Of a stretch of 9,520 bases of DNA, positions 1 to 6,595 are shown piece after piece. The notes below the pieces were generated by a model that ran no database searches, was not told the DNA's origin, and saw only the letters and a program-made list of their open reading frames with translations. Positions within the stretch are counted from its first letter, which is position 1. The number at the start of each line of letters is the position of its first letter. The DNA is from Opitutales bacterium (lineage in GTDB: Bacteria > Verrucomicrobiota > Verrucomicrobiia > Opitutales > Intestinicryptomonadaceae), in assembly GCA_017633865.1 (NCBI GenBank), contig JAGBOM010000303.1:1-9520 (forward strand), in the 5' to 3' direction. Made by a program: the position numbers and the translations under genes.

Positions 1-183
1 GGCGAATCGGCGGGCGGCGAAGATTTTTCGGCGCCCTCCAAGCCTTCAAGCGGCTTAAAAATAAGCGTGCTAAAAACTGAAAAATACACGCCCCCGAAGA
101 AGGAGAAAAAGCGCGGCGGCTACGTTTTCCCGACGGTTGATTTGCTTCCCGAAGCCAAAAGGGGAGCTGACTATCCCGAGTAA
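1..183 (+). CDS. ftsK: FtsK/SpoIIIE translocase, upstream fragment (linker and start of alpha domain), ends at in-frame TAA
   Basis: This is the 3' end of a reading frame that enters from outside the window. Its 60 visible residues begin with a low-complexity Ser/Pro/Lys-rich stretch like the FtsK linker. They end in YVFPTVDLLPE (residues 41-51), which matches the conserved opening of the FtsK/SpoIIIE alpha domain (compare YQFPPLELL in SpoIIIE). The frame stops at TAA 181-183. Reading through that codon continues in the same frame into the motor part at 199 with no break in homology: the five residues between stop and Met199 (NYEEK) fit the expected alpha-domain helix. The N-terminal membrane domain would lie upstream of the window. 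A single base change at 181 would restore one continuous gene, so this is a nonsense mutation, a base-call error, a readthrough site or a real two-piece FtsK. I cannot tell which from the sequence. Confidence 0.75.
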   Translation, partial: GESAGGEDFSAPSKPSSGLKISVLKTEKYTPPKKEKKRGGYVFPTVDLLPEAKRGADYPE

Positions 184-189
184 AACTAC

Positions 190-201
190 GAGGAGAAAAT
201 G
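190..201 (+). promoter_or_regulatory. Possible ribosome binding site for reinitiation in ftsK
   Basis: GAGGAG at 190-195 lies 7 nt after the in-frame TAA and 3 nt before ATG 199. It would also read as two Glu codons if the stop were absent, so it may be a coincidence of coding sequence. The 3-nt gap is shorter than the usual optimum. Confidence 0.3.
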
Positions 202-1608
202 GAGATAATAATTTCCAAAATCCGCACGTTTAAAATAGGCGTAAAGCCCGCGGAGGTTTTCCCCGGCCCGGTAATTACGCGCTACGAAGTGCGCCCCGAC
301 ACGGGCGTGCGCTCCAACAAAATCCTCAACCTTGAGGACGACCTCGCCCTCGCGCTCGCCGTTCCGCACGTTCGAGTTTCGCTTACGGGCAGGGGCACGA
401 TAGGCATAGAGGTTCCGAACGCCGTGCGCCAAAACGTTTGCCTGCGCGAGATTATAGAGTCGAAGGAATGGAACGAGTCTAAGGCGAAAATCCCCGTCGT
501 AATGGGCAAGGACGTAAGCGGCAAGCCCGTGGTTTTGGATTTGGCTAAAATGCCGCACGCGCTCGTGGCGGGCTCGACGGGCAGCGGCAAGAGCGTGTGC
601 ATAAACACGGTAATCGCGTCGCTTTTGTACCGCTGCACGCCGGAGGACTTGCGCTTTATAATGGTCGACCCGAAGGTTGTCGAGCTTCAGGGCTACAATT
701 CGCTGCCGCACATGCTCGTTCCGGTCGTAACCGAGCCCAAAAAAGTCCCCGCCGCCCTCACGTGGCTTGTAAACGAGATGATGAAGCGCTACGAAATCTT
801 CAAGGAAACCGGCGTGAAAAACATAGCGGGCTTCAACGCGAAAATTTTGAAGGACAAGGAATCGGCGCGGGACGCCGAGGAGCTCGACATGGAGCTGACA
901 CCTGAAGAGCGCAACGTCGCCGAATATCCGGATTCGGAAAGCGCGAAAGTCGAAATCCCAAAAACCAAGATGCCCTACATCGTCTGCATAATAGACGAGC
1001 TTGCCGACTTGATGATGGTTGCCGGCAAGGAGGTCGAAATGCTCATCGCAAGGCTTACGCAGCTTGCGAGGGCGGCGGGAATCCATTTGATTGTCGCGAC
1101 CCAGAGGCCGTCGACCGACGTCGTCACGGGCTTAATCAAGTCGAATTTGCCTACGAGAATCGCGTTTAAGGCGGCGTCTTACGTCGACAGCCGCACGATT
1201 TTGGACGCCAAGGGCGCCGAGACCCTCATAGGCAACGGCGACATGCTTTTCATACCGCCGGGCAGCTCCGATTTGATAAGGGCGCAGGGCGCGTATGTAT
1301 CCGACGAGGAGATTGAGCGCATTGTAGAGGCCGTCGCGCAAAACGGCGAGCCGCAGTTTGACGAGTCTATACAGCAGGAGCTCGAAAGCGCCGGCGACGA
1401 CTTCGCCGGAGCCGACGGCGACTGGGACGACCCCGACACCCCCAAGGCATGGAAAATCATCAAGGAGTCGGGAAAAGCCAGCGGCTCGTTCATTCAGCGC
1501 AAACTCCGCATAGGCTACAACAAGGCCGCGCGAATTATGGAGGAGCTTGAGGAGAAGGGCTACGTCAGCGCCGACAACGGGCTCGGCAAGCGCGAAATCC
1601 TCAAGTAG
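199..1608 (+). CDS. ftsK: FtsK/SpoIIIE DNA translocase, motor (alpha/beta) and gamma domains
   Basis: This is the ATP-driven double-stranded DNA pump that clears and resolves chromosome termini at the division septum. Residues 1-75 hold the rest of the alpha domain (GPVITRYEV at 23-31, then LEDDLALALA and IGIEVPN). Walker A is GSTGSGKS at 125-132. Walker B is IVCIIDELADLM at 261-272, followed by ARAAGIHLIVATQRP, the usual FtsK signature. A charged spacer of about 45 residues (213-257) precedes Walker B. Residues 417-468 form the winged-helix gamma domain that in E. coli reads KOPS and contacts XerD. All 469 residues look intact. The first Met is internal to the alpha domain. It is preceded by GAGGAG at 190-195, only 3 nt away, so reinitiation after the TAA at 181 is possible but the spacing is short. 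Family members normally carry N-terminal membrane helices, which are absent from this piece. Confidence 0.9.
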   Translation: MEIIISKIRTFKIGVKPAEVFPGPVITRYEVRPDTGVRSNKILNLEDDLALALAVPHVRVSLTGRGTIGIEVPNAVRQNVCLREIIESKEWNESKAKIPVVMGKDVSGKPVVLDLAKMPHALVAGSTGSGKSVCINTVIASLLYRCTPEDLRFIMVDPKVVELQGYNSLPHMLVPVVTEPKKVPAALTWLVNEMMKRYEIFKETGVKNIAGFNAKILKDKESARDAEELDMELTPEERNVAEYPDSESAKVEIPKTKMPYIVCIIDELADLMMVAGKEVEMLIARLTQLARAAGIHLIVATQRPSTDVVTGLIKSNLPTRIAFKAASYVDSRTILDAKGAETLIGNGDMLFIPPGSSDLIRAQGAYVSDEEIERIVEAVAQNGEPQFDESIQQELESAGDDFAGADGDWDDPDTPKAWKIIKESGKASGSFIQRKLRIGYNKAARIMEELEEKGYVSADNGLGKREILK

Positions 1609-1635
1609 CCAGCCTCCCGCCTCACCGAAAATTCG

Positions 1636-1683
1636 CGTGCGGCTAAACTCGCAATCTTCTTAAAAAAGCTCGTGCGGCTAAAC
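1636..1683. repeat. 13-bp direct repeat at the miaA 3' end
   Basis: CGTGCGGCTAAAC occurs at 1636-1648 and again at 1671-1683, start-to-start 35 bp. The second copy includes the miaA stop codon (CTA 1678-1680 on plus). It may be a remnant of a small tandem duplication. No hairpin terminator is evident in this convergent gap. Confidence 0.6.
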
Positions 1684-2532
1684 GCCAATAGATCTTAAAA
1701 ACTTGCGCTGCTTGCGTATGAGGCGGCGGGTGGAGGCGAAAATTTCTTCGGCAAGCCCTTCGAAATTTTGCGTTTTTATCGCGCTAATCGTTTCGCGGTA
1801 GCCGATTGCGGACGCCGCCGCCGGGTTTTTTTCAATCCCCATTTCAAGGAGTTTTCGCGTTTCCTCCACAAGCCCGCGCTCCACCATTTTTTGCGCGCGG
1901 ATTTTCGCGCGGGCGAAAATTTCCTCGTCGGGCAGGTCAATGTTTATGAACTCGCGCTCGATTTCGCCGTAGGGGCAGGGGAGCGTTTCGAACCGCCTTT
2001 TAAGCTCGCCCACGCTCATGCCGCTTGCCATCACCCTTTCGAGCGCGGGGCGCACGCGGCGCGGGTTTTGAATGTCGATAAACTCCCCCGCGCGGCTGTC
2101 CAAAGAAAGGAGCTTTTCAAGCAGCGCGTTCGGGTTTGGGGAGCGCTGGAGCTCGTCGCACTCCGCCTTGATTTTTTCCGAAACGAACAGCTCGTCGCTC
2201 ACCGCCCCGAACCACGACTTTAAATAAAATCCGCTCCCGCCCGCGACTATTACGGGCTTGCCGCGCGCGCGAATGTCGTCAAACGCCTTTTTCGCCTTCG
2301 CGACGTATTCGCCGACGCTGAATGTTTGCGAGGGCAAAACCACGTCTATTAAATGGTGGGGGATTCCCCCGCGTTCCCCGGGGGCGGCCTTGGCGGAGCC
2401 TATGTCCATATATTTATAGACCTGGACGGAGTCGCAAGAGATGATTTCCGCGCCGATTTTTTTCGCGAGATTTACGGCGGCGGCGGTCTTGCCGGCGGCT
2501 GTCGGGCCGCTTATGATTATTACTTTGTCCAT
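1678..2532 (-). CDS. miaA: tRNA dimethylallyltransferase MiaA
   Basis: It transfers the dimethylallyl group of DMAPP to N6 of A37 in tRNAs that read UNN codons, making i6A in the cytoplasm. The P-loop GPTAAGKT is at residues 9-16. DSVQVYKYMDIGSAK (34-48) matches the family DSxQVYRxMDIGTAK motif. VIVAGGSGFYL (94-104), the IDIQNPRRVRPALE block (152-165) and AIGYRE (242-247) are also in place. RKQRKFLR near 273-280 corresponds to the C-terminal RQxTWFR motif, with Phe in place of the usual Trp. At 284 aa it is slightly shorter than the usual 300-310 because it ends right after this motif. The start has no clear Shine-Dalgarno. The gene converges on ftsK with 69 bases between their ends and diverges from nuoA. 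The 3' end overlaps a 13-bp direct repeat. Confidence 0.95.
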   Translation of the reverse strand: MDKVIIISGPTAAGKTAAAVNLAKKIGAEIISCDSVQVYKYMDIGSAKAAPGERGGIPHHLIDVVLPSQTFSVGEYVAKAKKAFDDIRARGKPVIVAGGSGFYLKSWFGAVSDELFVSEKIKAECDELQRSPNPNALLEKLLSLDSRAGEFIDIQNPRRVRPALERVMASGMSVGELKRRFETLPCPYGEIEREFINIDLPDEEIFARAKIRAQKMVERGLVEETRKLLEMGIEKNPAAASAIGYRETISAIKTQNFEGLAEEIFASTRRLIRKQRKFLRSIGV

Positions 2533-2592
2533 CTTTTACATCTGCTTTGTCTTATTTTTAACGCTAAAACGCAAACATATTTTGCCAGCCGA

Positions 2593-2612
2593 TTTTGCGC
2601 CGCCGCGCAAAA
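2593..2612. repeat. Inverted repeat between miaA and nuoA
   Basis: TTTTGCGC (2593-2600) and GCGCAAAA (2605-2612) are perfect 8-bp arms around a CGCC centre, inside the 123-bp divergent miaA–nuoA gap. The T-run does not follow the stem on either strand, so it is not a typical terminator. It could be an operator or a leader hairpin for nuoA. I see no convincing -35/-10 pair in the gap. Confidence 0.4.
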
Positions 2613-2655
2613 AAAATGCTTGCATTTCCCGCGCCGAAGGCCGAAATTAAAAAAC

Positions 2656-3045
2656 ATGCAAACGTCGGAATACGCGCCCGTTTTAATTCAGATAGTATTG
2701 GCTCTCGCGGTGGCCTGCGCGATTGTCGCGGCAAGCCATGTCTTCGGCCAGCGCTCCAAGAAAAACGCGGTGAAAGACTCCGCCTACGAGTGCGGCATAA
2801 AGCCCTCGGCCAAGCCGCACCCGCGCTTCGGGGCGAAGTTTTACGTTGTGGCCATGCTCTTTGTCGTGTTCGACATCGAGGCGGTTTTCGTCTTGCCGCT
2901 GGCGCTTGTATACCGGAATTTTATAGTATCGAACGCGGCGCTTATCGCGCCCGCGATGTTCTTTGTCGCGCTCGCCGCGGCGGGGATTTTTTACGAAATC
3001 AAAAAGGACGCCCTCGATTGGAACATACCGCGGACTAACCGTTAA
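2656..3045 (+). CDS. nuoA: NADH-quinone oxidoreductase subunit A (complex I membrane subunit)
   Basis: NuoA is a small membrane subunit of respiratory complex I, at the junction of the quinone-binding arm and the membrane arm. The 129-residue product has three predicted membrane helices (about 7-28, 60-84 and 92-114). The conserved loop carries AYECG (43-47), whose Cys corresponds to the switch-loop Cys of mitochondrial ND3. The second helix holds KFYVVAMLFVVFDIE (61-75), with the functionally important Asp73 and Glu75. Length is typical. I chose ATG 2656 because the NuoA homology begins there; the open frame extends further upstream into miaA antisense with no homology. No good Shine-Dalgarno is visible. 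Usually nuoA heads a nuoABCD... operon, but here the next gene, 2 nt away, is a PTS/diadenylate cyclase fusion, so the other subunits must be encoded elsewhere. Confidence 0.95.
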   Translation: MQTSEYAPVLIQIVLALAVACAIVAASHVFGQRSKKNAVKDSAYECGIKPSAKPHPRFGAKFYVVAMLFVVFDIEAVFVLPLALVYRNFIVSNAALIAPAMFFVALAAAGIFYEIKKDALDWNIPRTNR

Positions 3046-3047
3046 AA

Positions 3048-4385
3048 ATGCGCCTCGAAAAATTCCTCTCAAAATCAAGACTCATCGACCTCAAAAGCTC
3101 CGACTTCGAGGGCGCTTTGCGCGAGATGCTCGACACCGTTTCCGACGCCCATCTGGGCGGAGCCTCGAGAAGCGGGGTGTTGTCGTCGATGCTCGAAAGG
3201 GAGAAAGGCATTTCAACGTATTTGGGCAATTCCGTATGCATGCCCCACGCGAGGATAGAAACCCTCAAGCAGCGCTACGTGTTTGTAGTGGGCAGGTGCA
3301 AAAACGGCCTGCAGTTCAACGGCAGCGAGCAGTACGCAAACGTTCGGCTCGTGTTCCTGCTTTTGTCGCGCGCGAACGAGCCCACTTATTTGAGCGTTTT
3401 GGCAGCCGCGGCGAGGATTTTCTCCAACGGCGAAAGCGCCGCGAAAATAATTTCAAGCCCCTCGCTCAACGAATTTAGGGATACGGTTTTCAGCGCGTTC
3501 AGCTCGTCCGAATACAACCGCGCCAGCGTCGCGAAGCGCAACATCCTCTTTTTGCGCAACGCGGACAGAATCGCTCGCGGCTCAAAGTGCGCGGCGGTCG
3601 TCGTCTTTGGCGACACCTTCACCGGCGGCATCAGCCTCGAGGGGTTTTTCAAGGGGATGCGCACGATTTTAATCAGCGGCAGAAACTCCTCCAGCGAAAA
3701 CGAAATGGTGGACGAAATCGTGAACGTGCATTCGTTTTCGACAATACGCATGGGGCATCTAAAAAGCGCTCTTTTGGTCGCGCTCTCAAAGGGCATAATA
3801 AAGCCGACCGACAAAATCTGCTACATAGGCGGCATGAGCGGCAGCGACAAAATCGACACGGTCATGGTGTTCGACATAGCCAAGGAATTCGCCCAGCTCT
3901 ATCTCGAAAGCAAGGAGGCTCTGCCCGCGGGCGTGAAGCCCGAGGTTATGGAGAGGGTGATAGACATCGCCTCCGCGCTTTCCTACGAGGGCAGGGAGGG
4001 CAAGCCCGTGGGAGCGTTTTTCATATTGGGCGACTACGAGAAAATCAAGCCCTACATCAAGCAGCTCGTGCTGAACCCCTTCCTCGGCTACCGCGACGAG
4101 GACAGAAACGTCCTCAGCCCCTTTATGGACGAAACCGTAAAGGAGTATTCGCTGATCGACGGAGCCTTCGTGATAGACGGAAGCGGCGTGCTCGCCACGG
4201 CGGGGGCGCTGGTGCACGCTCCGGATTTCGTCCTGAAGATCCCGGGGGGCTTGGGCGCGCGCCACGCCGCGGCCTATTCGATTTCGCTGGCGGTTGACTG
4301 CATGGCGTTTGTGGTCTCGTCAAGCACAAGCCGGCTTACGCTTTTTAGAAACGGGCAGATGATACCGATTTCAAAGCCGAGATAG
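3048..4385 (+). CDS. PTS EIIA – PK_C-like – diadenylate cyclase (CdaZ/DacZ-type) fusion, c-di-AMP synthase
   Basis: Three domains are visible in 445 residues. Residues 5-150 resemble a fructose/nitrogen-type PTS EIIA: MLEREKGISTYLGN and then CMPHARI, with His67 as the expected phosphorylation site. The second family His (EHLxxL) is replaced by Tyr114. Residues 165-278 look like the pyruvate kinase C-terminal alpha/beta fold: AAVVVFGDTFTGG, TILIS, ALSKGIIKPTDKICYIGG, DTVMVFDI. Residues 320-437 are a DisA_N diadenylate cyclase domain: GAFFILGDYEKI, DGAFVID (371-377) and GLGARHAAA (401-409), which make c-di-AMP from two ATP. The motif is RHA, not the RHR of DisA/CdaA; as I recall, the archaeal CdaZ/DacZ type with its PK_C-like domain has this variant. 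No membrane helix is seen, so it is probably cytosolic. It starts 2 nt after nuoA with no Shine-Dalgarno, and a strong terminator follows. Domain calls are by eye; the PK_C call is the least certain. Confidence 0.85.
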   Translation: MRLEKFLSKSRLIDLKSSDFEGALREMLDTVSDAHLGGASRSGVLSSMLEREKGISTYLGNSVCMPHARIETLKQRYVFVVGRCKNGLQFNGSEQYANVRLVFLLLSRANEPTYLSVLAAAARIFSNGESAAKIISSPSLNEFRDTVFSAFSSSEYNRASVAKRNILFLRNADRIARGSKCAAVVVFGDTFTGGISLEGFFKGMRTILISGRNSSSENEMVDEIVNVHSFSTIRMGHLKSALLVALSKGIIKPTDKICYIGGMSGSDKIDTVMVFDIAKEFAQLYLESKEALPAGVKPEVMERVIDIASALSYEGREGKPVGAFFILGDYEKIKPYIKQLVLNPFLGYRDEDRNVLSPFMDETVKEYSLIDGAFVIDGSGVLATAGALVHAPDFVLKIPGGLGARHAAAYSISLAVDCMAFVVSSSTSRLTLFRNGQMIPISKPR

Positions 4386-4402
4386 CGGGGCGGGTTTTTT
4401 TC

Positions 4403-4428
4403 GCGCGGTTTTCGCCGCGCTTTTTTTT
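4403..4428 (+). terminator. Rho-independent terminator after the diadenylate cyclase gene
   Basis: GCGCGG (4403-4408) pairs with CCGCGC (4415-4420) around a 6-nt TTTTCG loop, followed by eight T. It lies 18 nt after the stop codon and closes the nuoA–cyclase unit. Confidence 0.9.
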
Positions 4429-4484
4429 GCGCCGATTTCCCGCGGCGCCTCCCGCGCGAATGCGCGAATTTCCGCCGCGCCGAT

Positions 4485-4501
4485 TTTTTAGCGGCTAAAA
4501 A
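4485..4501. repeat. Inverted repeat abutting the TetR operator
   Basis: TTTTTAGC (4485-4492) and GCTAAAAA (4494-4501) are perfect 8-bp arms with a single central G. The right arm shares its A-run with the left edge of the 4497-4522 palindrome. It may be a second operator half or an AT-rich upstream element. Confidence 0.45.
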
Positions 4502-4522
4502 GTGAACAATCGTTCACTTTTT
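4497..4522. promoter_or_regulatory. Palindromic TetR-type operator upstream of shc
   Basis: The arms 4497-4507 and 4512-4522 are perfectly complementary over 11 bp around an AATC centre. The core is AGTGAACAATCGTTCACT (4501-4518). TGAAC-N4-GTTCA is a form often bound by TetR-family repressors. It sits 72 bp before the cyclase start, just upstream of or overlapping the likely promoter, and the same transcription unit encodes a TetR-family protein at its end. The pairing of this site with that protein is inferred. Confidence 0.8.
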
Positions 4523-4525
4523 TGT

Positions 4526-4554
4526 TTGACAATTTTTATAAAACGCGGAGACTC
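4526..4554 (+). promoter_or_regulatory. Likely shc–tetR promoter
   Basis: A perfect TTGACA lies at 4526-4531, only 3 bp after the operator. At 16-18 bp spacing the -10 is poor (around 4548-4554, AGACTC-like). An alternative is TATAAA at 4537-4542 with TTCACT (4513-4518, inside the operator) as -35 at 18 bp. Either choice puts the operator where a bound repressor would block polymerase. Confidence 0.5.
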
Positions 4555-4570
4555 GCGCTTTTAATTTAAA

Positions 4571-4586
4571 ACAACGAAACAACGAA
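4571..4586 (+). repeat. Tandem ACAACGAA in the shc leader
   Basis: Two exact head-to-tail copies of ACAACGAA (4571-4578, 4579-4586) end 8 nt before the shc ATG. They form an unstructured A-rich leader with no Shine-Dalgarno and may serve as a ribosome-standby or enhancer sequence. Confidence 0.5.
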
Positions 4587-4594
4587 AAATTCGC

Positions 4595-6595
4595 ATGCCG
4601 GCATCCGCAAAAATCTCGACCTCGAAAACCCATCTTCAAAAAGCCGTCGAATGGCTCCTAAACATGCAGTTCGACGAGGGCTACTGGAACGCCCAGCTCG
4701 AAACGAACTGCTGCATGGAGGCGCAGTGGCTTTTGGCTCTGAAGTTTTGCGGGATAGAAAGCCACAACACCGTTGAGGGCGTCAAAAACTACATCTTAAA
4801 CTCGCAGCGCCCCGACGGCTCGTGGGACGTCTACCGCGACGCCGAAAACGGCGACATCAACACAACTCTCGAGTGCTACGCCGCCCTCAGGTATTTCGGC
4901 GTTTCAAAGGAGGAGCCCTTCATGCTGCGGGCGCGCGGCTGGCTTGTAAGGCACGAGTGGCAAAAGCATATCAGGGTTTTCACAAAATACTGGCTCGCGC
5001 TCTTCGGCGAGTGGGACTGGAAAAACACGCCCGAGCTGCCGGTGGAAATCATATTTTTGCCAAAGTGGTTCCCGCTGTCGATTTACAATTTCGCGTCGTG
5101 GGCTAGGGGGACGATGATGCCGCTTACGATAGTCCTTTCGATGAAGCCCGTACATGAAATGCCCGGGGAGCTGCGGCTCGACGAGCTCTACCCCGAGGGC
5201 AGGGAGAGCGTCGACTACTCTATTTCAAAAGGCGGCGTAAAGCTGTTTTCGTGGAAAAAGTTTTTCCTGTGCGCGGACAGGTTTTTGAGGTTTTACTCGA
5301 CGTTCGCCGACAGGCTCCCGCTTAGAAGGCTCGCGAAGAAAGTCGCAATCTCCTGGATTATGAACCACCAGGACGAGGACGGCTATTGGGGCGGAATCCA
5401 GCCGCCGTGGATTTACTCAATCGTCGCCATGCAGACGCTCGGCTACCCGCATTCGCAGATAAACATGGCGAAGGCCTTGAACGCCGTAAATTTGCACTGG
5501 TCGGAGTTCACCGAAAGGGGCACGCGGATCAAGGCCTGCGAAAGCCCCGTTTGGGACACTATGCTCGCGCTCAACGCCCTCATGGAGGCGGGGCTCGACG
5601 ACTCAAACCCGAAAGTCGGCAAGGCTGTCGACTATCTTTTGGCGCACGAAAACCGCTACTACGGCGACTGGTCGAAGAAGGCCGGCAAAAACGTCGAGCC
5701 GAGCGGCTGGGCGTTCGAGAGGGCGAACGCGTTTTATCCGGACATCGACGACACCGGGGTGGCGATTGTCGCCCTCAGAAAATACAGGGCCAAAATTTCC
5801 TCCCAAAATCCGCGCCGCAAAAAGATAGACGAGGCTCTGCGCCGCGCAGTGAAGTGGGTGCTGGCGATGCAGTCCAAAAACGGCGGCTGGGGCGCTTTCG
5901 ACAAAGACAACACTAAGCAGATTGTAACAAAAATCCCCTTCTGCGACTTCGGCGAGGTTCTCGACCCGCCGAGCGCCGACGTAACCGCCCACGTAATCGA
6001 GGCTCTCTTTTGCTGCGGATACACAAGGCGCAATCCCGCCGTAAAGCGCGCCCTCGACTTCATATTCAGCGAGCAGGAGGACGACGGCTCATGGTTCGGC
6101 AGGTGGGGCATAAACTACATTTACGGCACGTGGAGCGTGCTGACCGCCCTCGCGGCGGCGGGCTTCGGCGCGGACGACCCGCGCGTGAAAAAGTCGCTCG
6201 CGTGGATTGTCTCGAGGCAGAACGAAGACGGCGGCTGGGGAGAAACCGCCGCGACGTACATGTCGCCCAAGCAGCGGGGCGAGTCAACAGCCTCGCAAAC
6301 CGCGTGGGCGCTGGTGTCATTGATGTCGTTTAAAGATTGCGGCTACGAGTCGCAAATCGAAAAGGGAATAGAATACCTTAAGCGCGCGCAGACGCCCGAC
6401 GGAACGTGGGTCGAAAACTGCTACACCGGCACGGGCTTCCCCGGCTACGGGCTCGGCGCCAAGCTCGACCTAAGAAACGGCAAGCCCCTGCCGCAGGGCA
6501 AGGAGCTTTCGCGCGGGTTTATGCTGCGCTACGAATTCTACAAGCAGTATTTCCCGATTGTCGCCCTGAGCCGCCACGGGAATTTTTCAAAATGA
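4595..6595 (+). CDS. shc: Squalene-hopene cyclase
   Basis: It cyclises squalene to hopene/hopanol, the committed step of hopanoid synthesis, as a monotopic enzyme on the inner face of the membrane. The 666 residues have the usual family length (about 630-680). The catalytic DxDD acid motif is DIDD at 383-386 within FYPDIDDTGVAI. Seven QW-type repeats are visible, with Gln/Trp at about 25/31, 71/77, 259/265, 426/432, 494/500, 542/548 and 599/605. The QSKNGGWGAFD and QTPDGTWVENCYTGTGFP blocks are typical of bacterial SHC. ATG 4595 gives the expected N-terminus; it has no Shine-Dalgarno but an A-rich leader containing tandem ACAACGAA (4571-4586). The stop overlaps the tetR start (ATGA), so the two genes are translationally coupled. 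No squalene-making (hpnCDE) or hopanoid-tailoring genes are nearby. G+C is high and like that of the neighbours. Confidence 0.97.
   Translation: MPASAKISTSKTHLQKAVEWLLNMQFDEGYWNAQLETNCCMEAQWLLALKFCGIESHNTVEGVKNYILNSQRPDGSWDVYRDAENGDINTTLECYAALRYFGVSKEEPFMLRARGWLVRHEWQKHIRVFTKYWLALFGEWDWKNTPELPVEIIFLPKWFPLSIYNFASWARGTMMPLTIVLSMKPVHEMPGELRLDELYPEGRESVDYSISKGGVKLFSWKKFFLCADRFLRFYSTFADRLPLRRLAKKVAISWIMNHQDEDGYWGGIQPPWIYSIVAMQTLGYPHSQINMAKALNAVNLHWSEFTERGTRIKACESPVWDTMLALNALMEAGLDDSNPKVGKAVDYLLAHENRYYGDWSKKAGKNVEPSGWAFERANAFYPDIDDTGVAIVALRKYRAKISSQNPRRKKIDEALRRAVKWVLAMQSKNGGWGAFDKDNTKQIVTKIPFCDFGEVLDPPSADVTAHVIEALFCCGYTRRNPAVKRALDFIFSEQEDDGSWFGRWGINYIYGTWSVLTALAAAGFGADDPRVKKSLAWIVSRQNEDGGWGETAATYMSPKQRGESTASQTAWALVSLMSFKDCGYESQIEKGIEYLKRAQTPDGTWVENCYTGTGFPGYGLGAKLDLRNGKPLPQGKELSRGFMLRYEFYKQYFPIVALSRHGNFSK

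Noticed and set aside
181..183. TAA reassigned as a sense codon
   Set aside because: nuoA, tetR, HU and mdh all end with TAA at the expected family C-terminus, so TAA is a normal stop in this genome.
70..1086. Long minus-strand open frame (338 codons) across ftsK
   Set aside because: It is antisense to a clearly homologous FtsK motor, and its translation is rich in Arg/His with no family motif. This is typical of a shadow frame in high-GC coding DNA.
2593..2612. Inverted repeat as a transcription terminator
   Set aside because: No T-run follows the stem on either strand, and the site lies between divergent gene starts, so it was listed only as a repeat.
2353..2655. N-terminal extension of nuoA (open frame upstream of 2656)
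   Set aside because: It would run antisense through miaA and bears no resemblance to NuoA. The family start at 2656 gives the right length.
3587..4297. Open frames on both strands inside the EIIA–cyclase gene
   Set aside because: They are Arg-rich translations in the wrong frame of a gene with three recognised domains. No independent start signal or homology was seen.
4429..4486. Direct repeat GCGCCGATTT at 4429-4438 and 4477-4486
   Set aside because: Only two short copies in a low-complexity GC-rich gap. Chance is a sufficient explanation and there are no further copies to suggest an element.
4386..4594. c-di-AMP riboswitch or other RNA element between the cyclase gene and shc
   Set aside because: The gap is filled by a terminator, palindromes and a promoter region. 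I could not recognise any ydaO/yuaA-type or other riboswitch core.
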